This document shows positions 1 to 6,115 of a stretch of DNA of 11,497 nt, piece by piece. The DNA is from Actinomycetes bacterium. GTDB taxonomy: Bacteria; Actinomycetota; Actinomycetes; Actinomycetales; Cellulomonadaceae. A program made the translations under genes and the position numbers. The stretch covers positions 1-11,497 of the forward strand of contig JAEXEM010000320.1 of NCBI GenBank assembly GCA_023401045.1, written 5' to 3'. Position 1 is the first letter of the stretch, and the number at the start of each line of letters is the position of its first letter. A model generated the notes under the pieces. That model was not told the origin of the DNA. It saw nothing but the letters and a program-made list of their open reading frames with translations, and made no database searches.

Positions 1-1
1 C

Positions 2-826
2 GTGGGCACCGCGCCGCTCGTCGCCGCCGACGCGCCGGCGCTCGACAAGCACGTCGTCATGGTCCCGGTCGCGCAGGCGGAGGGGCTCGTCGACGCGATG
101 GCGGCGGCCGGCGCCGGGCACGTGGGCGACTACGAGCGGTGCGCCTGGACGACGACCGGCGAGGGCACGTTCACGCCGCTGCCGGGCGCCACGCCCGCGG
201 TCGGCGCGGTCGGGCGGCGCGAGAGCGTCGTCGAGGCGCGCGTCGAGATGGTGGCCCCGCGCGGGGCGAGGGCCCGGGTCGTCGCGGCGATGCGTGCCGC
301 CCACACCTACGAGGAGCCCGCGTTCGACGTCCTCGAGCTCGCCGCGCTGCCGGGTGCCACGGGCCTCGGGCGTGTCGGGTCGCTGCCGGAGCCGCTGCCG
401 CTCTCGGAGTTCGCGGCGCACGTCGCACGGTCCGTGCCGGCGACCGTCCAGGGCGTCCGCTTCGCCGGCGACCCCGACATGCCGGTGCGGAGGGTCGCCG
501 TGCTCGGCGGGTCCGGGGACTCGCTGTTCGACGCGGTGCGTGCCGCGGACGTCGACGTCTACGTCACCGCGGACCTGCGCCACCACCCGGCGTCCGAGCA
601 GCAGGAACGGGCGCTCTTCGAGGCCGCCGGCGGGTCGCCGCGCCCGGCGCTCGTCGACCTCGCGCACTCGACGTCCGAGTGGTTGTGGCTGCCACGCGCC
701 GCGGCCGCGCTGCGTGCCGACCTCGCCGCCGCGGGCACTACGGTGGAGACCCGCGTCAGCACGCGGCGCACCGACCCGTGGACGGGTCACGTGCCGCAGA
801 CGTCCCAGCCGGAAGGAACCCCGTGA
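2..826 (+). CDS. Nif3/YbgI-family metal-binding protein (GTP cyclohydrolase 1 type 2-like), 5'-truncated
   Basis: The frame is open from the left edge, so the true start lies outside the window and only about 274 C-terminal codons are seen. Residues about 17-115 look like the PII/CutA-like insert of long Nif3 proteins (KHVVMVPVAQAEGLVDAM at its start, AAHTYEEPAFDVLEL near its end). The C-terminal Nif3 half follows, with the probable metal ligands in ADLRHHPASEQQ (about residues 191-202) and VDLAHSTSEW (about 218-227). The N-terminal half with the first histidine cluster is missing because of the window edge. Nif3 proteins bind two metal ions; their physiological reaction is unsettled. The stop codon overlaps the GTG of the zinc-ribbon gene, so the two are probably coupled. 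The order Nif3, zinc ribbon, histidine phosphatase matches Rv2230c-Rv2229c-Rv2228c of Mycobacterium tuberculosis. The family call is firm; the substrate is unknown. Confidence 0.9.
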   Translation: MGTAPLVAADAPALDKHVVMVPVAQAEGLVDAMAAAGAGHVGDYERCAWTTTGEGTFTPLPGATPAVGAVGRRESVVEARVEMVAPRGARARVVAAMRAAHTYEEPAFDVLELAALPGATGLGRVGSLPEPLPLSEFAAHVARSVPATVQGVRFAGDPDMPVRRVAVLGGSGDSLFDAVRAADVDVYVTADLRHHPASEQQERALFEAAGGSPRPALVDLAHSTSEWLWLPRAAAALRADLAAAGTTVETRVSTRRTDPWTGHVPQTSQPEGTP

Positions 827-1557
827 CGAGCGCCCCCGCAGCAGACCAGCGCCGACTTCTCGACGTCCAGGAGCTGGACACCCGGCTCTCGCAGCTCGCG
901 CACCGGCGCCGCAGCCTGCCCGCGCTCGCCCGCATCGCCGAGCTCGACGGGCAGCTCGCCGACCTCGACACCGCGCTCGTCGCCTCCCGCACGTCCGCCT
1001 CGGACCTGCGCACCGAGCTCGCGAAGGCCGAGGCCGACGTCGAGCAGGTGCGCCGCCGCGCGACGCGGGACCAGGAGCGTCTCGACGGTGGTCAGGTGAG
1101 CGCCAAGGACGCCCAGGCGCTGACGAGCGAGCTGACGAGCCTCGCGGCCCGCCAGTCCCACCTCGAGGACGTCGAGCTCGAGGTCATGGAGCGGCTCGAG
1201 GCGCACGAGGCGGCCCTCGCCGAGCTCGAGCGGGCGCACGCGGCGCTCGTCGCCGCCCGCGACGAGGTCGTCGCCGAGCGCGACAGGGGCTACGCGGAGG
1301 TCGATGCCGAGGCGGACCGGGTGCGTGCCGAGCGCGAGCGGACCGTCGCCGGCCTCGACGCCGGTCTCGTCGCGCTGTACGAGCGGCTGCGCGGGCAGCT
1401 CGGCGGCAGCGGTGCGGCAGCGCTGCGCGGCAGCCGCTGCGACGGCTGCCGGCTCGAGCTCAACCCGCTCGACCTCGAGCAGATCCGTGCGCGCCCGGCG
1501 GACGCCGTCGTGCGCTGCGAGGAGTGCGGTCGCATCCTCGTGCGTGCGGACGCCTGA
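823..1557 (+). CDS. Coiled-coil C4-type zinc-ribbon protein (Rv2229c-like)
   Basis: The product is 244 residues. Roughly residues 10-175 are heptad-like, rich in Leu, Ala, Glu and Arg, and predict a long antiparallel coiled coil. The C-terminus carries a zinc ribbon with Cys206 and Cys209 (SRCDGC) and Cys232 and Cys235 (RCEECG). This is the layout of the actinobacterial C4 zinc-ribbon family (older name DUF164). No enzymatic residues are evident, so a nucleic-acid or protein-binding role is only inferred. The start is GTG at 823, inside the TGA of the upstream Nif3-like gene (GTGA overlap), with a GGAAGG ribosome-binding site about 6 bases upstream. The open frame extends further upstream, but that part overlaps the Nif3 gene and lacks family resemblance. 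The gap to the phosphatase gene is 56 bases, so co-transcription is likely. Confidence 0.9.
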   Translation: MTSAPAADQRRLLDVQELDTRLSQLAHRRRSLPALARIAELDGQLADLDTALVASRTSASDLRTELAKAEADVEQVRRRATRDQERLDGGQVSAKDAQALTSELTSLAARQSHLEDVELEVMERLEAHEAALAELERAHAALVAARDEVVAERDRGYAEVDAEADRVRAERERTVAGLDAGLVALYERLRGQLGGSGAAALRGSRCDGCRLELNPLDLEQIRARPADAVVRCEECGRILVRADA

Positions 1558-1613
1558 GCGACGGCACGCAGGCCGGGCCCGGCGGGCCTACGGGACGACG
1601 AGGGGCGGGCGAC

Positions 1614-2408
1614 GTGAGCGACGTGACGACCGGTGACGGTGAGGCCTTCGACCGGGAGGCGTCCGACGCGACGGGCGCGGGCCGCTCGGCGGCTCCCGTG
1701 GGCGGGCGTCGTGCCCGTGTGTCGGGGTCCCTGCCGCGGTTCGACGACGCCGAGCCGGTGACGGTCGTCCTCGTCCGGCACGGGCAGACGACGATGACGG
1801 TCTCGCGAGGGTACTCGGGCTCCTCGGAGCCGGGCCCGCCGCTGGACGAGACGGGGCGGGGCCAGGCGCGCGCCGCCGCGGAGCTCGTCGCCCGCATCGG
1901 GCACGAGCTGTGGCCGGACGTCGCCCCGCCGACCGAGCTGCTCGCCTCGCCGATGGTCCGCACCCAGGAGACCGCCGGTCTCGTGGGCGCGCGGCTCGGG
2001 CTGCCGTTCGAGCTCGAGCCGGCGTTCCGCGAGGCGCACTTCGGGCAGTGGCAGGGCCTCACGTCCGAGCAGATCGAGGCCCGCTGGCCCGGTCTGCTCG
2101 AGCCGTGGCACACGACCGGCAAGGTCGTCCCGCCCGGCGGGGAGTCCATCGAGGCCGTGGGTGTCCGCGTCCACGCCGGTCTCGAGGCGCTGCGCGCGGG
2201 TCAGGCACGCACGGTCGTCGTCGTCTCCCACGCCGTGGCGATCCGCGCGGCCCTCGGCGTGACGCTGCACGCCGACCCGGGGACGTGGAGCCGGCTGCGG
2301 GTCTCGCCCGCGTCGGTGAGCATCCTGCGGCTGTTCCCCGACGGTCGCGACGAGGTCGCCGTCGCGGGGATGCCGAGCGAGGTCGTCGGGCCGGTCGACG
2401 CCGGCTGA
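1614..2408 (+). CDS. Histidine phosphatase family protein, Rv2228c-like C-terminal domain without RNase HI
   Basis: The product is 264 residues. Residues about 49-245 form a histidine phosphatase (phosphoglycerate mutase-like) domain. The RHG motif is VLVRHGQT with the phosphorylated His56, the basic pocket includes Arg116 (SPMVRTQET), Glu140 lies in FREAHFGQWQG, and the second histidine is His206 (VVVSHAVAIRAAL). Residues 1-48 are a low-complexity acidic/Gly-Ala leader. The third position after Nif3 and zinc-ribbon genes matches Rv2228c, where the phosphatase follows an N-terminal RNase HI domain; that domain is absent here. The likely reaction is phosphomonoester hydrolysis, and alpha-ribazole phosphatase activity is possible by homology but unproven. 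GTG 1614 is chosen because AGGGG lies 8 bases upstream; in-frame GTG 1623 is an alternative and would only shorten the leader. Confidence 0.88.
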   Translation: MSDVTTGDGEAFDREASDATGAGRSAAPVGGRRARVSGSLPRFDDAEPVTVVLVRHGQTTMTVSRGYSGSSEPGPPLDETGRGQARAAAELVARIGHELWPDVAPPTELLASPMVRTQETAGLVGARLGLPFELEPAFREAHFGQWQGLTSEQIEARWPGLLEPWHTTGKVVPPGGESIEAVGVRVHAGLEALRAGQARTVVVVSHAVAIRAALGVTLHADPGTWSRLRVSPASVSILRLFPDGRDEVAVAGMPSEVVGPVDAG

Positions 2409-2420
2409 CGCGTCTGCGTG

Positions 2421-2463
2421 CCCTGCGGACTGTGCCCGGCCCGGCGCCTGGTGCGGCGCAGGG
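2421..2463. terminator. Possible bidirectional terminator hairpin in a convergent gap
   Basis: The 66-base gap between the convergent phosphatase and yaaA genes holds a perfect 7-bp inverted repeat, CCCTGCG at 2421-2427 and CGCAGGG at 2457-2463, around a 29-base GC-rich loop that can fold further. There is no T-tract on either side, as is common in high-GC actinobacteria. The position suits a shared terminator, but the stem is short for such GC-rich DNA and could be chance. Confidence 0.3.
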
Positions 2464-2474
2464 GACCGGCGGTC

Positions 2475-3257
2475 TCAGACGACGACGAGGGACAGCGTCC
2501 GCGCGCCCTTGCGGACCGGCGGTCCGAGCTCGACGGCGTGCAGGGCGTCGCCGACGAGCCCCGACGCGGCGTGCGCGAGCTCGTCGGCGTCCCGGGGTGC
2601 CTTCCCGCGGCGCGTGACGAGGTGCCGGGTGAGGACGCCGCGGGTGTGCTTCGCGTGGTGCGAGACGACGGAGCGGCGACCGTCGACCTCCCGCAGGACC
2701 CGCACGTCCACCCACTCCGCGCCGGCCGGCGGCGCCCACGCGGCGCGGTAGGCGGCGGACCGGCAGTCGACGACGAGCGCACCCGCGGCCTCGTCGGAGA
2801 GCGCGTCGGTGAGCGGGCCGCGCCAGGCGGCGGCGAGGGGGCCGATGCCCGGGAGGTCGGTGCCCATCGACAACCGGTAGGCGGGGACGACGTCGTCGAC
2901 CGTGAGGACGCCCCACAGCGCCGAGACGACCCGCACCGCGTCGACGGCGCGCGCCCGCGCGGCGGGCGTGAGGTCGTCGAGGCCGGCCGCGCCGTAGAGC
3001 ACACCGCTGTAGACGCGCGACGCCCGGGCGGCCGGTGCGGTGCGCAGCGTCGTGTTGCGCGCCACCTCGTCGGCCAGACCGCGCGAGACCCCGAGGACCT
3101 CGCAGGCGTCGGGGCGTGCGCTCACCTCGACGAGCGCGTCGAGCACCTTCTCCCGCTGCGGGGTGAGACCGGGGTGGGACAGGGACGCCAGGTCGAGCGG
3201 GGGAGCGTCGGCCGGTGCGGGCGTCTTGCCCTCGGAGGGCGGGAGGAGCACGAGCAC
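2475..3257 (-). CDS. yaaA: YaaA/UPF0246-family peroxide stress protein
   Basis: The product is 260 residues, the usual family length. It begins MLVLLPPSEGK, the YaaA signature, followed by RVYSGVLYGA (81-90), LWGVLTVDDVVPAYRLSMG (114-132) and SHHAKHTRG (199-207). In Escherichia coli YaaA lowers intracellular free iron and protects DNA and proteins during hydrogen peroxide stress, and the structure resembles DNA-binding folds; the mechanism is not settled. The start is GTG at 3257 because the signature begins exactly there. No Shine-Dalgarno sequence precedes it, while a -10-like TACCCT lies 7 bases upstream, which suggests a leaderless transcript. The gene is convergent with the phosphatase gene and divergent from the tautomerase-like gene, with 52 bases between starts. 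The family is firm; the stress role here is by homology. Confidence 0.93.
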   Translation of the reverse strand: MLVLLPPSEGKTPAPADAPPLDLASLSHPGLTPQREKVLDALVEVSARPDACEVLGVSRGLADEVARNTTLRTAPAARASRVYSGVLYGAAGLDDLTPAARARAVDAVRVVSALWGVLTVDDVVPAYRLSMGTDLPGIGPLAAAWRGPLTDALSDEAAGALVVDCRSAAYRAAWAPPAGAEWVDVRVLREVDGRRSVVSHHAKHTRGVLTRHLVTRRGKAPRDADELAHAASGLVGDALHAVELGPPVRKGARTLSLVVV

Positions 3258-3263
3258 CGCACG

Positions 3264-3269
3264 AGGGTA
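3264..3269 (-). promoter_or_regulatory. Candidate -10 element for a leaderless yaaA transcript
   Basis: On the minus strand TACCCT (TANNNT type) lies six bases before the GTG of yaaA at 3257, so the transcript would start at or next to the start codon. No purine-rich ribosome-binding site is present upstream. No good -35 hexamer is visible. Leaderless mRNAs are frequent in actinobacteria. Confidence 0.35.
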
Positions 3270-3309
3270 CGTTGACCGGGCAGCCGTCCGACGACGTCAG
3301 GGGTGTGAC

Positions 3310-3693
3310 GTGGCGCAGGTGAAGATCTACGGGCGTCGGTCGGTGTGGGCACCGCGCCGCGCGGAGGTGTCCGACGCCGTGCACGCCACGCTCGTCGGCG
3401 CGTGGGGGCTGCCCGCCGACAAGCGGTTCCACCGCTTCCTCCTCCTCGACGACGAGGACCTCGTCGCACCGCGCTCCCCGGAGTACCTCGTCGTCGAGGT
3501 CGTCTGCTTCACCGGCCGCAGCCCGCGGGCGGTGCGCGCGCTGCTCGCCGCGTTCGTCGACGAGGTCGCCCCGGCGCTCGGTCTCGCGGCCGACGACCTC
3601 GAGGTGGTGATCCTCGAGAGCCCGCCGACGCACTGGGGCATCCGGGGCGTCGCCGGCGACGAGCTGAGCCTGCCGTACCGCGTCGACGTCTGA
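3310..3693 (+). CDS. Tautomerase-family small protein
   Basis: The product is 127 residues: MAQVKIYGRR, then a helix (SDAVHATLVGAWGLPADKRFHRF, 21-43), a strand (YLVVEVVCFTGRS, 59-71), a second helix and a C-terminal segment ESPPTHWGIRGVAGDELSLPYRVDV (103-127). The two beta-alpha-beta-like units and the WGIRG-GDEL ending resemble the tautomerase superfamily of about 130 residues. Members usually act through an N-terminal proline; here residue 2 is Ala, so the classical reaction may be absent or the subfamily may not use Pro-1. The start is GTG 3310, with AGGGG at 3299-3303 six bases upstream; the frame is open further upstream but that part crosses the divergent yaaA start. The stop is 19 bases before rnpB. 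The family is likely, the function unknown. Confidence 0.75.
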   Translation: MAQVKIYGRRSVWAPRRAEVSDAVHATLVGAWGLPADKRFHRFLLLDDEDLVAPRSPEYLVVEVVCFTGRSPRAVRALLAAFVDEVAPALGLAADDLEVVILESPPTHWGIRGVAGDELSLPYRVDV

Positions 3694-3699
3694 CGGCGG

Positions 3700-3705
3700 T
3701 AGGCT
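3700..3705 (+). promoter_or_regulatory. Candidate -10 element of rnpB
   Basis: TAGGCT fits the actinobacterial TANNNT -10 pattern and ends 7 bases before the first base of the RNase P RNA P1 helix (3713), the expected spacing to a transcription start. No convincing -35 box is visible; any such box would lie inside the 3' end of the tautomerase-like gene. Confidence 0.4.
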
Positions 3706-3712
3706 GACCGGC

Positions 3713-4109
3713 GCGGATGAGTCAGCCAGGCGGCCGCGTCGGGACCCTCGGGTCCCGCCGAGGAACGTCCGGGCTCCGTAGGGCAGGGTGGTGGGTAACG
3801 CCCACCCGGGGTGACCCGCGGGACAGTGCCACAGAGAACAGACCGCCACGTCGGACCGGTTCGCCGGCCCGGCGGGGTAAGGGTGAAACGGTGGTGCAAG
3901 AGACCACCAGCGCACCGGGTGACCGGTGCGGCTCGGTAAACCCCACCCGGAGCAAGGCCGAACAGGGAGCGTCCGAGGGTTGCCCGCCCGAGCTCCCGGG
4001 TAGGCCGCTGGAGGCGTGCGGCAACGTACGTCCGAGATGGATGGTCGCCACCCGCGCGGGGGTGACCGCGCGCGGGGACAGAACCCGGCGTACCGGCTGA
4101 CTCATCCGC
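3713..4109 (+). ncRNA. rnpB: RNase P RNA (bacterial class A, actinobacterial)
   Basis: This is the catalytic RNA that, with the protein RnpA, removes 5' leaders from precursor tRNAs. The ends are set by a perfect 15-bp P1 helix: GCGGATGAGTCAGCC at 3713-3727 pairs with GGCTGACTCATCCGC at 4095-4109. Conserved blocks appear in order: GAGGAACGTCCGGGCTCC (3760-3777), ACAGAGAACAGACCGCC (3831-3847), the GGTAAGGGTGAAACGGTGG block near 3875-3895, AGAGACCACCAGC, GGTAAACCCCACCCGGAGC near 3936-3954, and ACAGAACCCGG (4079-4089) just before the 3' P1 strand. The length of about 397 bases is usual for actinobacteria. Open frames across this region on both strands are fortuitous. The 3' end overlaps the stop codon of the convergent histidine kinase gene. 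Confidence 0.97.
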
Positions 4110-5400
4110 CCCTCGGGGCGTCCCCGGCCCGCGCACCGACGAGCTGGTCCTGCCGCGCCCCCGAACCGCGCGGCGCCGCCGGCAGCCGCACGGAGAACGT
4201 CGCGCCCTCACCGGGCCTGCTGACGGCGCGGATCGTGCCGCCGTGGCTCGCGACGACCTCGCGCAGCAGGGCGAGACCGAGGCCGAAGCGGCGCCCGTCG
4301 GTGCCGCCGGTGCCGCGGTGGAAGCGGTCGAAGAGCCGGTCGGCGTCGGCGGGGTCGAACCCCGGGCCGGTGTCGCTGACGACGACCTCGACGGCGTGGC
4401 CCTGCTCGGCGGGGCCGGCGACGACGGTGACCTGGCCGCCGCGCGGGGTGTGCGTGAGGGCGTTGCTCACGAGCTCGGCGACGACCCGGCGCAGCGCCGA
4501 CTCGACGCCCCGGACGACCGGCAGGTCGTCGTCGGTGAGCGCGGCGAGGGTGACGCCGTGCTCGGCGGCGCGGTCGGACTCGGCGGCGACGGCGTCCTCG
4601 ACGAGCGCGCCGAGGTCGACCTGGGTGCTGTCGGGGCGGGACGTCGCGTCGGGGGCGGCGGTCAGCCGTGCCGAGAGGAGGAGCTCGTCGACGATCTCCC
4701 CGAGGCGGCGGGTCGTCGCGACGAGGCGGTCGAGGTCGCGGGCCTGAGCGTCGTCCGCGGCGGCACGGGCGCGCCGTTCGAGGAGCTGGGCGCGGGCGTG
4801 CACCTGGGCGATGGGGGTGCGCAGCTCGTGGCTCGCGTCGGCGACGAACCGGCGCTGACGTCGCAGGGCTTCCGTCAGCGGGGCGACGGCCCGACGTCCG
4901 ACGACGACCCCGCTGACGACGGCCGCGGCGGCCCCGGCGAGCGCCGCCACCCCGAACGCGACGACGAGGTGCCGGCGGTCGGCGAGCTGGAAGCGGGCGT
5001 CGAAGATCGCCTGCACCACCTCGTCCCCGCGGACGGCGGTGCGCACGTGGTAGACGGTGCCGTGAGCCGCCACGACGGCGTCCTGCGTGACCCCGTCGGC
5101 GGCGACCTCGCGCAGCGCGTCGGTGAGGGGGAACCCCTCGGGGGGCTCCGCCACCCCGAGGTCGACGGTCGTGCCGTCGTACGTGAGGATCCAGCTGCAC
5201 GCGGGCGGCCCGGCGATGGTGCCGTGCTCGACGCCCCAGGTGAGCTCGCCGGCGATCTGCCGCTCCTGGTTGTGCAGCAGCACGCCGTAGGAGATGGCGC
5301 CGGCCGCGCACAGCAGGACCGCGATGACGAGGCCGACGAGCGCCCCGATCCGCAGCCGCGCACGCCGGACCACACGCTCCTCGGCGTCCCGGCCGTTCAC
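4102..5400 (-). CDS. Two-component sensor histidine kinase, HAMP-less
   Basis: The product is 432 residues. TM1 is about 18-42, an extracytoplasmic sensor loop about 43-142 carries one cysteine (Cys68), and TM2 is about 144-168. Only about 22 residues separate TM2 from the phosphorylated His191 ([10 protein letters not shown]), so no full HAMP domain fits. The catalytic domain shows the N box ([12 protein letters not shown], Asn313), G1 box (SDTGPGFD), F box (LFDRFHRG) and G2 box ([16 protein letters not shown]). It should autophosphorylate and pass phosphate to the adjacent OmpR-type regulator. The signal is unknown. The start is GTG 5400; its GTGA overlaps the regulator stop, indicating translational coupling. 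It is the last gene of the operon, and its stop codon lies inside the 3' P1 strand of the convergent rnpB gene. Confidence 0.93.
   Translation of the reverse strand: MNGRDAEERVVRRARLRIGALVGLVIAVLLCAAGAISYGVLLHNQERQIAGELTWGVEHGTIAGPPACSWILTYDGTTVDLGVAEPPEGFPLTDALREVAADGVTQDAVVAAHGTVYHVRTAVRGDEVVQAIFDARFQLADRRHLVVAFGVAALAGAAAAVVSGVVVGRRAVAPLTEALRRQRRFVADASHELRTPIAQVHARAQLLERRARAAADDAQARDLDRLVATTRRLGEIVDELLLSARLTAAPDATSRPDSTQVDLGALVEDAVAAESDRAAEHGVTLAALTDDDLPVVRGVESALRRVVAELVSNALTHTPRGGQVTVVAGPAEQGHAVEVVVSDTGPGFDPADADRLFDRFHRGTGGTDGRRFGLGLALLREVVASHGGTIRAVSRPGEGATFSVRLPAAPRGSGARQDQLVGARAGDAPRGG
4107..4120. terminator. Short perfect hairpin at the rnpB 3' end, inside the kinase gene's last codons
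   Basis: CGCCCCTCGGGGCG is a perfect inverted repeat (6-bp arms, 2-base centre) that begins within the last three bases of rnpB. It could help end or process the RNase P RNA. There is no following T-tract, so intrinsic termination is uncertain. On the other strand the same bases encode the final residues of the histidine kinase (about DAPRG). Confidence 0.3.
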
Positions 5401-6068
5401 AGCGTCCCCAGCCGGTAGCCGAGCCCGTGCACGGTGCTGACGGCGCCGCGCCCGAGCTTGCGGCGCAGGTAGTAGACGTACGTGTCGACGATCGACGCGG
5501 CCTCCGCCTCGGCGAACACCTCACGGCGCAGCCCGTCGCGGGTGTGCACCGTGCGGGGCTGCTCGGCGAGCACCCGCAGCAGCGCGAGCTCGCGTGCCGA
5601 CAGGTCGACCCGGCTGCCGTCCGGCCGCACGACCTGCCGGGCGACGAGGTCGAGGGTCCCGGCGCCGACGGCCAGGCGCGTGTCCGCCTCGTCGACGCGC
5701 CGGCACAGCGCCCGGATGCGGGCGCTCAGCTCGTCGAGCTCGAACGGCTTGGCGAGGTAGTCGTCGGCCCCGGCGTCGAGCCCGGCGACCCGGTCCGCGA
5801 CGGTGCCGAGCGCCGTGAGGACGAGCGCCCGCGCCGTCACCGCCCTGGCCCGCAGCCGCACGAGCAGGTCGAGACCGTCGACCGCCGGGAGCCGACGGTC
5901 GACGACGAGCACGTCGTACCGGCGGGTGAGGCCGAGGTGCAGCCCCCGTTGGCCGTCACGCGCCTGGTCGACGAGGTAGCCCTCGTCGCCGAGCACCTCG
6001 GCCAGCATGTCGTTGAGCTCACGGTCGTCCTCGACGACGAGGAGCCGGTGGTGCCGCGCGTCGGCCAT
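5397..6068 (-). CDS. OmpR/PhoB-family response regulator
   Basis: The product is 223 residues from ATG 6068. The receiver domain (about 8-120) has the acidic pair Asp14-Asp15 (VVEDD), the phosphoacceptor Asp57 ([12 protein letters not shown]), Thr85 and Lys107 (YLAKPF). The C-terminal winged helix (about 128-223) ends with [12 protein letters not shown] and [11 protein letters not shown]. It is the cognate partner of the overlapping kinase gene. An in-frame ATG at 6119 would overlap the antiporter stop as ATGA, like the other junctions, but adds an untypical 17-residue basic leader (MTFRVLLQSHRLCHRRG). ATG 6068 puts the first receiver strand at the normal distance, though the GGGGG before it is too close to be an ideal ribosome-binding site. 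The family is certain, the start is not. Confidence 0.92.
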   Translation of the reverse strand: MADARHHRLLVVEDDRELNDMLAEVLGDEGYLVDQARDGQRGLHLGLTRRYDVLVVDRRLPAVDGLDLLVRLRARAVTARALVLTALGTVADRVAGLDAGADDYLAKPFELDELSARIRALCRRVDEADTRLAVGAGTLDLVARQVVRPDGSRVDLSARELALLRVLAEQPRTVHTRDGLRREVFAEAEAASIVDTYVYYLRRKLGRGAVSTVHGLGYRLGTL

Positions 6069-6089
6069 CCCCCGACGATGGCACAACCG

Positions 6090-6107
6090 GTGTGACTGGA
6101 GTAACAC
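6090..6107. promoter_or_regulatory. 18-bp imperfect palindrome, candidate operator for the two-component genes
   Basis: GTGTGACTGGAGTAACAC reads GTGTnACTnnAGTnACAC on both strands (14 of 18 positions symmetric). It sits 22 bases upstream of ATG 6068 of the response regulator. A TANNNT -10-like TAGGGT on the minus strand (6111-6106) overlaps its upstream edge. The arrangement suits an operator at an internal promoter for the regulator-kinase pair, possibly autoregulatory. No good -35 box is seen. If ATG 6119 is the true start, the site lies in coding sequence. Confidence 0.35.
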
Positions 6108-6115
6108 CCTAAACG

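Noticed and set aside
2059..3915. 618-codon minus-strand frame spanning phosphatase, yaaA, tautomerase-like gene and rnpB
   Set aside because: It crosses unrelated genes on both strands and an RNA gene, and its peptide is Arg/Pro/Ala-rich noise.
3717..4105. Open frames of about 127 codons on both strands
   Set aside because: They lie within RNase P RNA, whose P1 helix and conserved blocks explain the sequence; the peptides show no domain.
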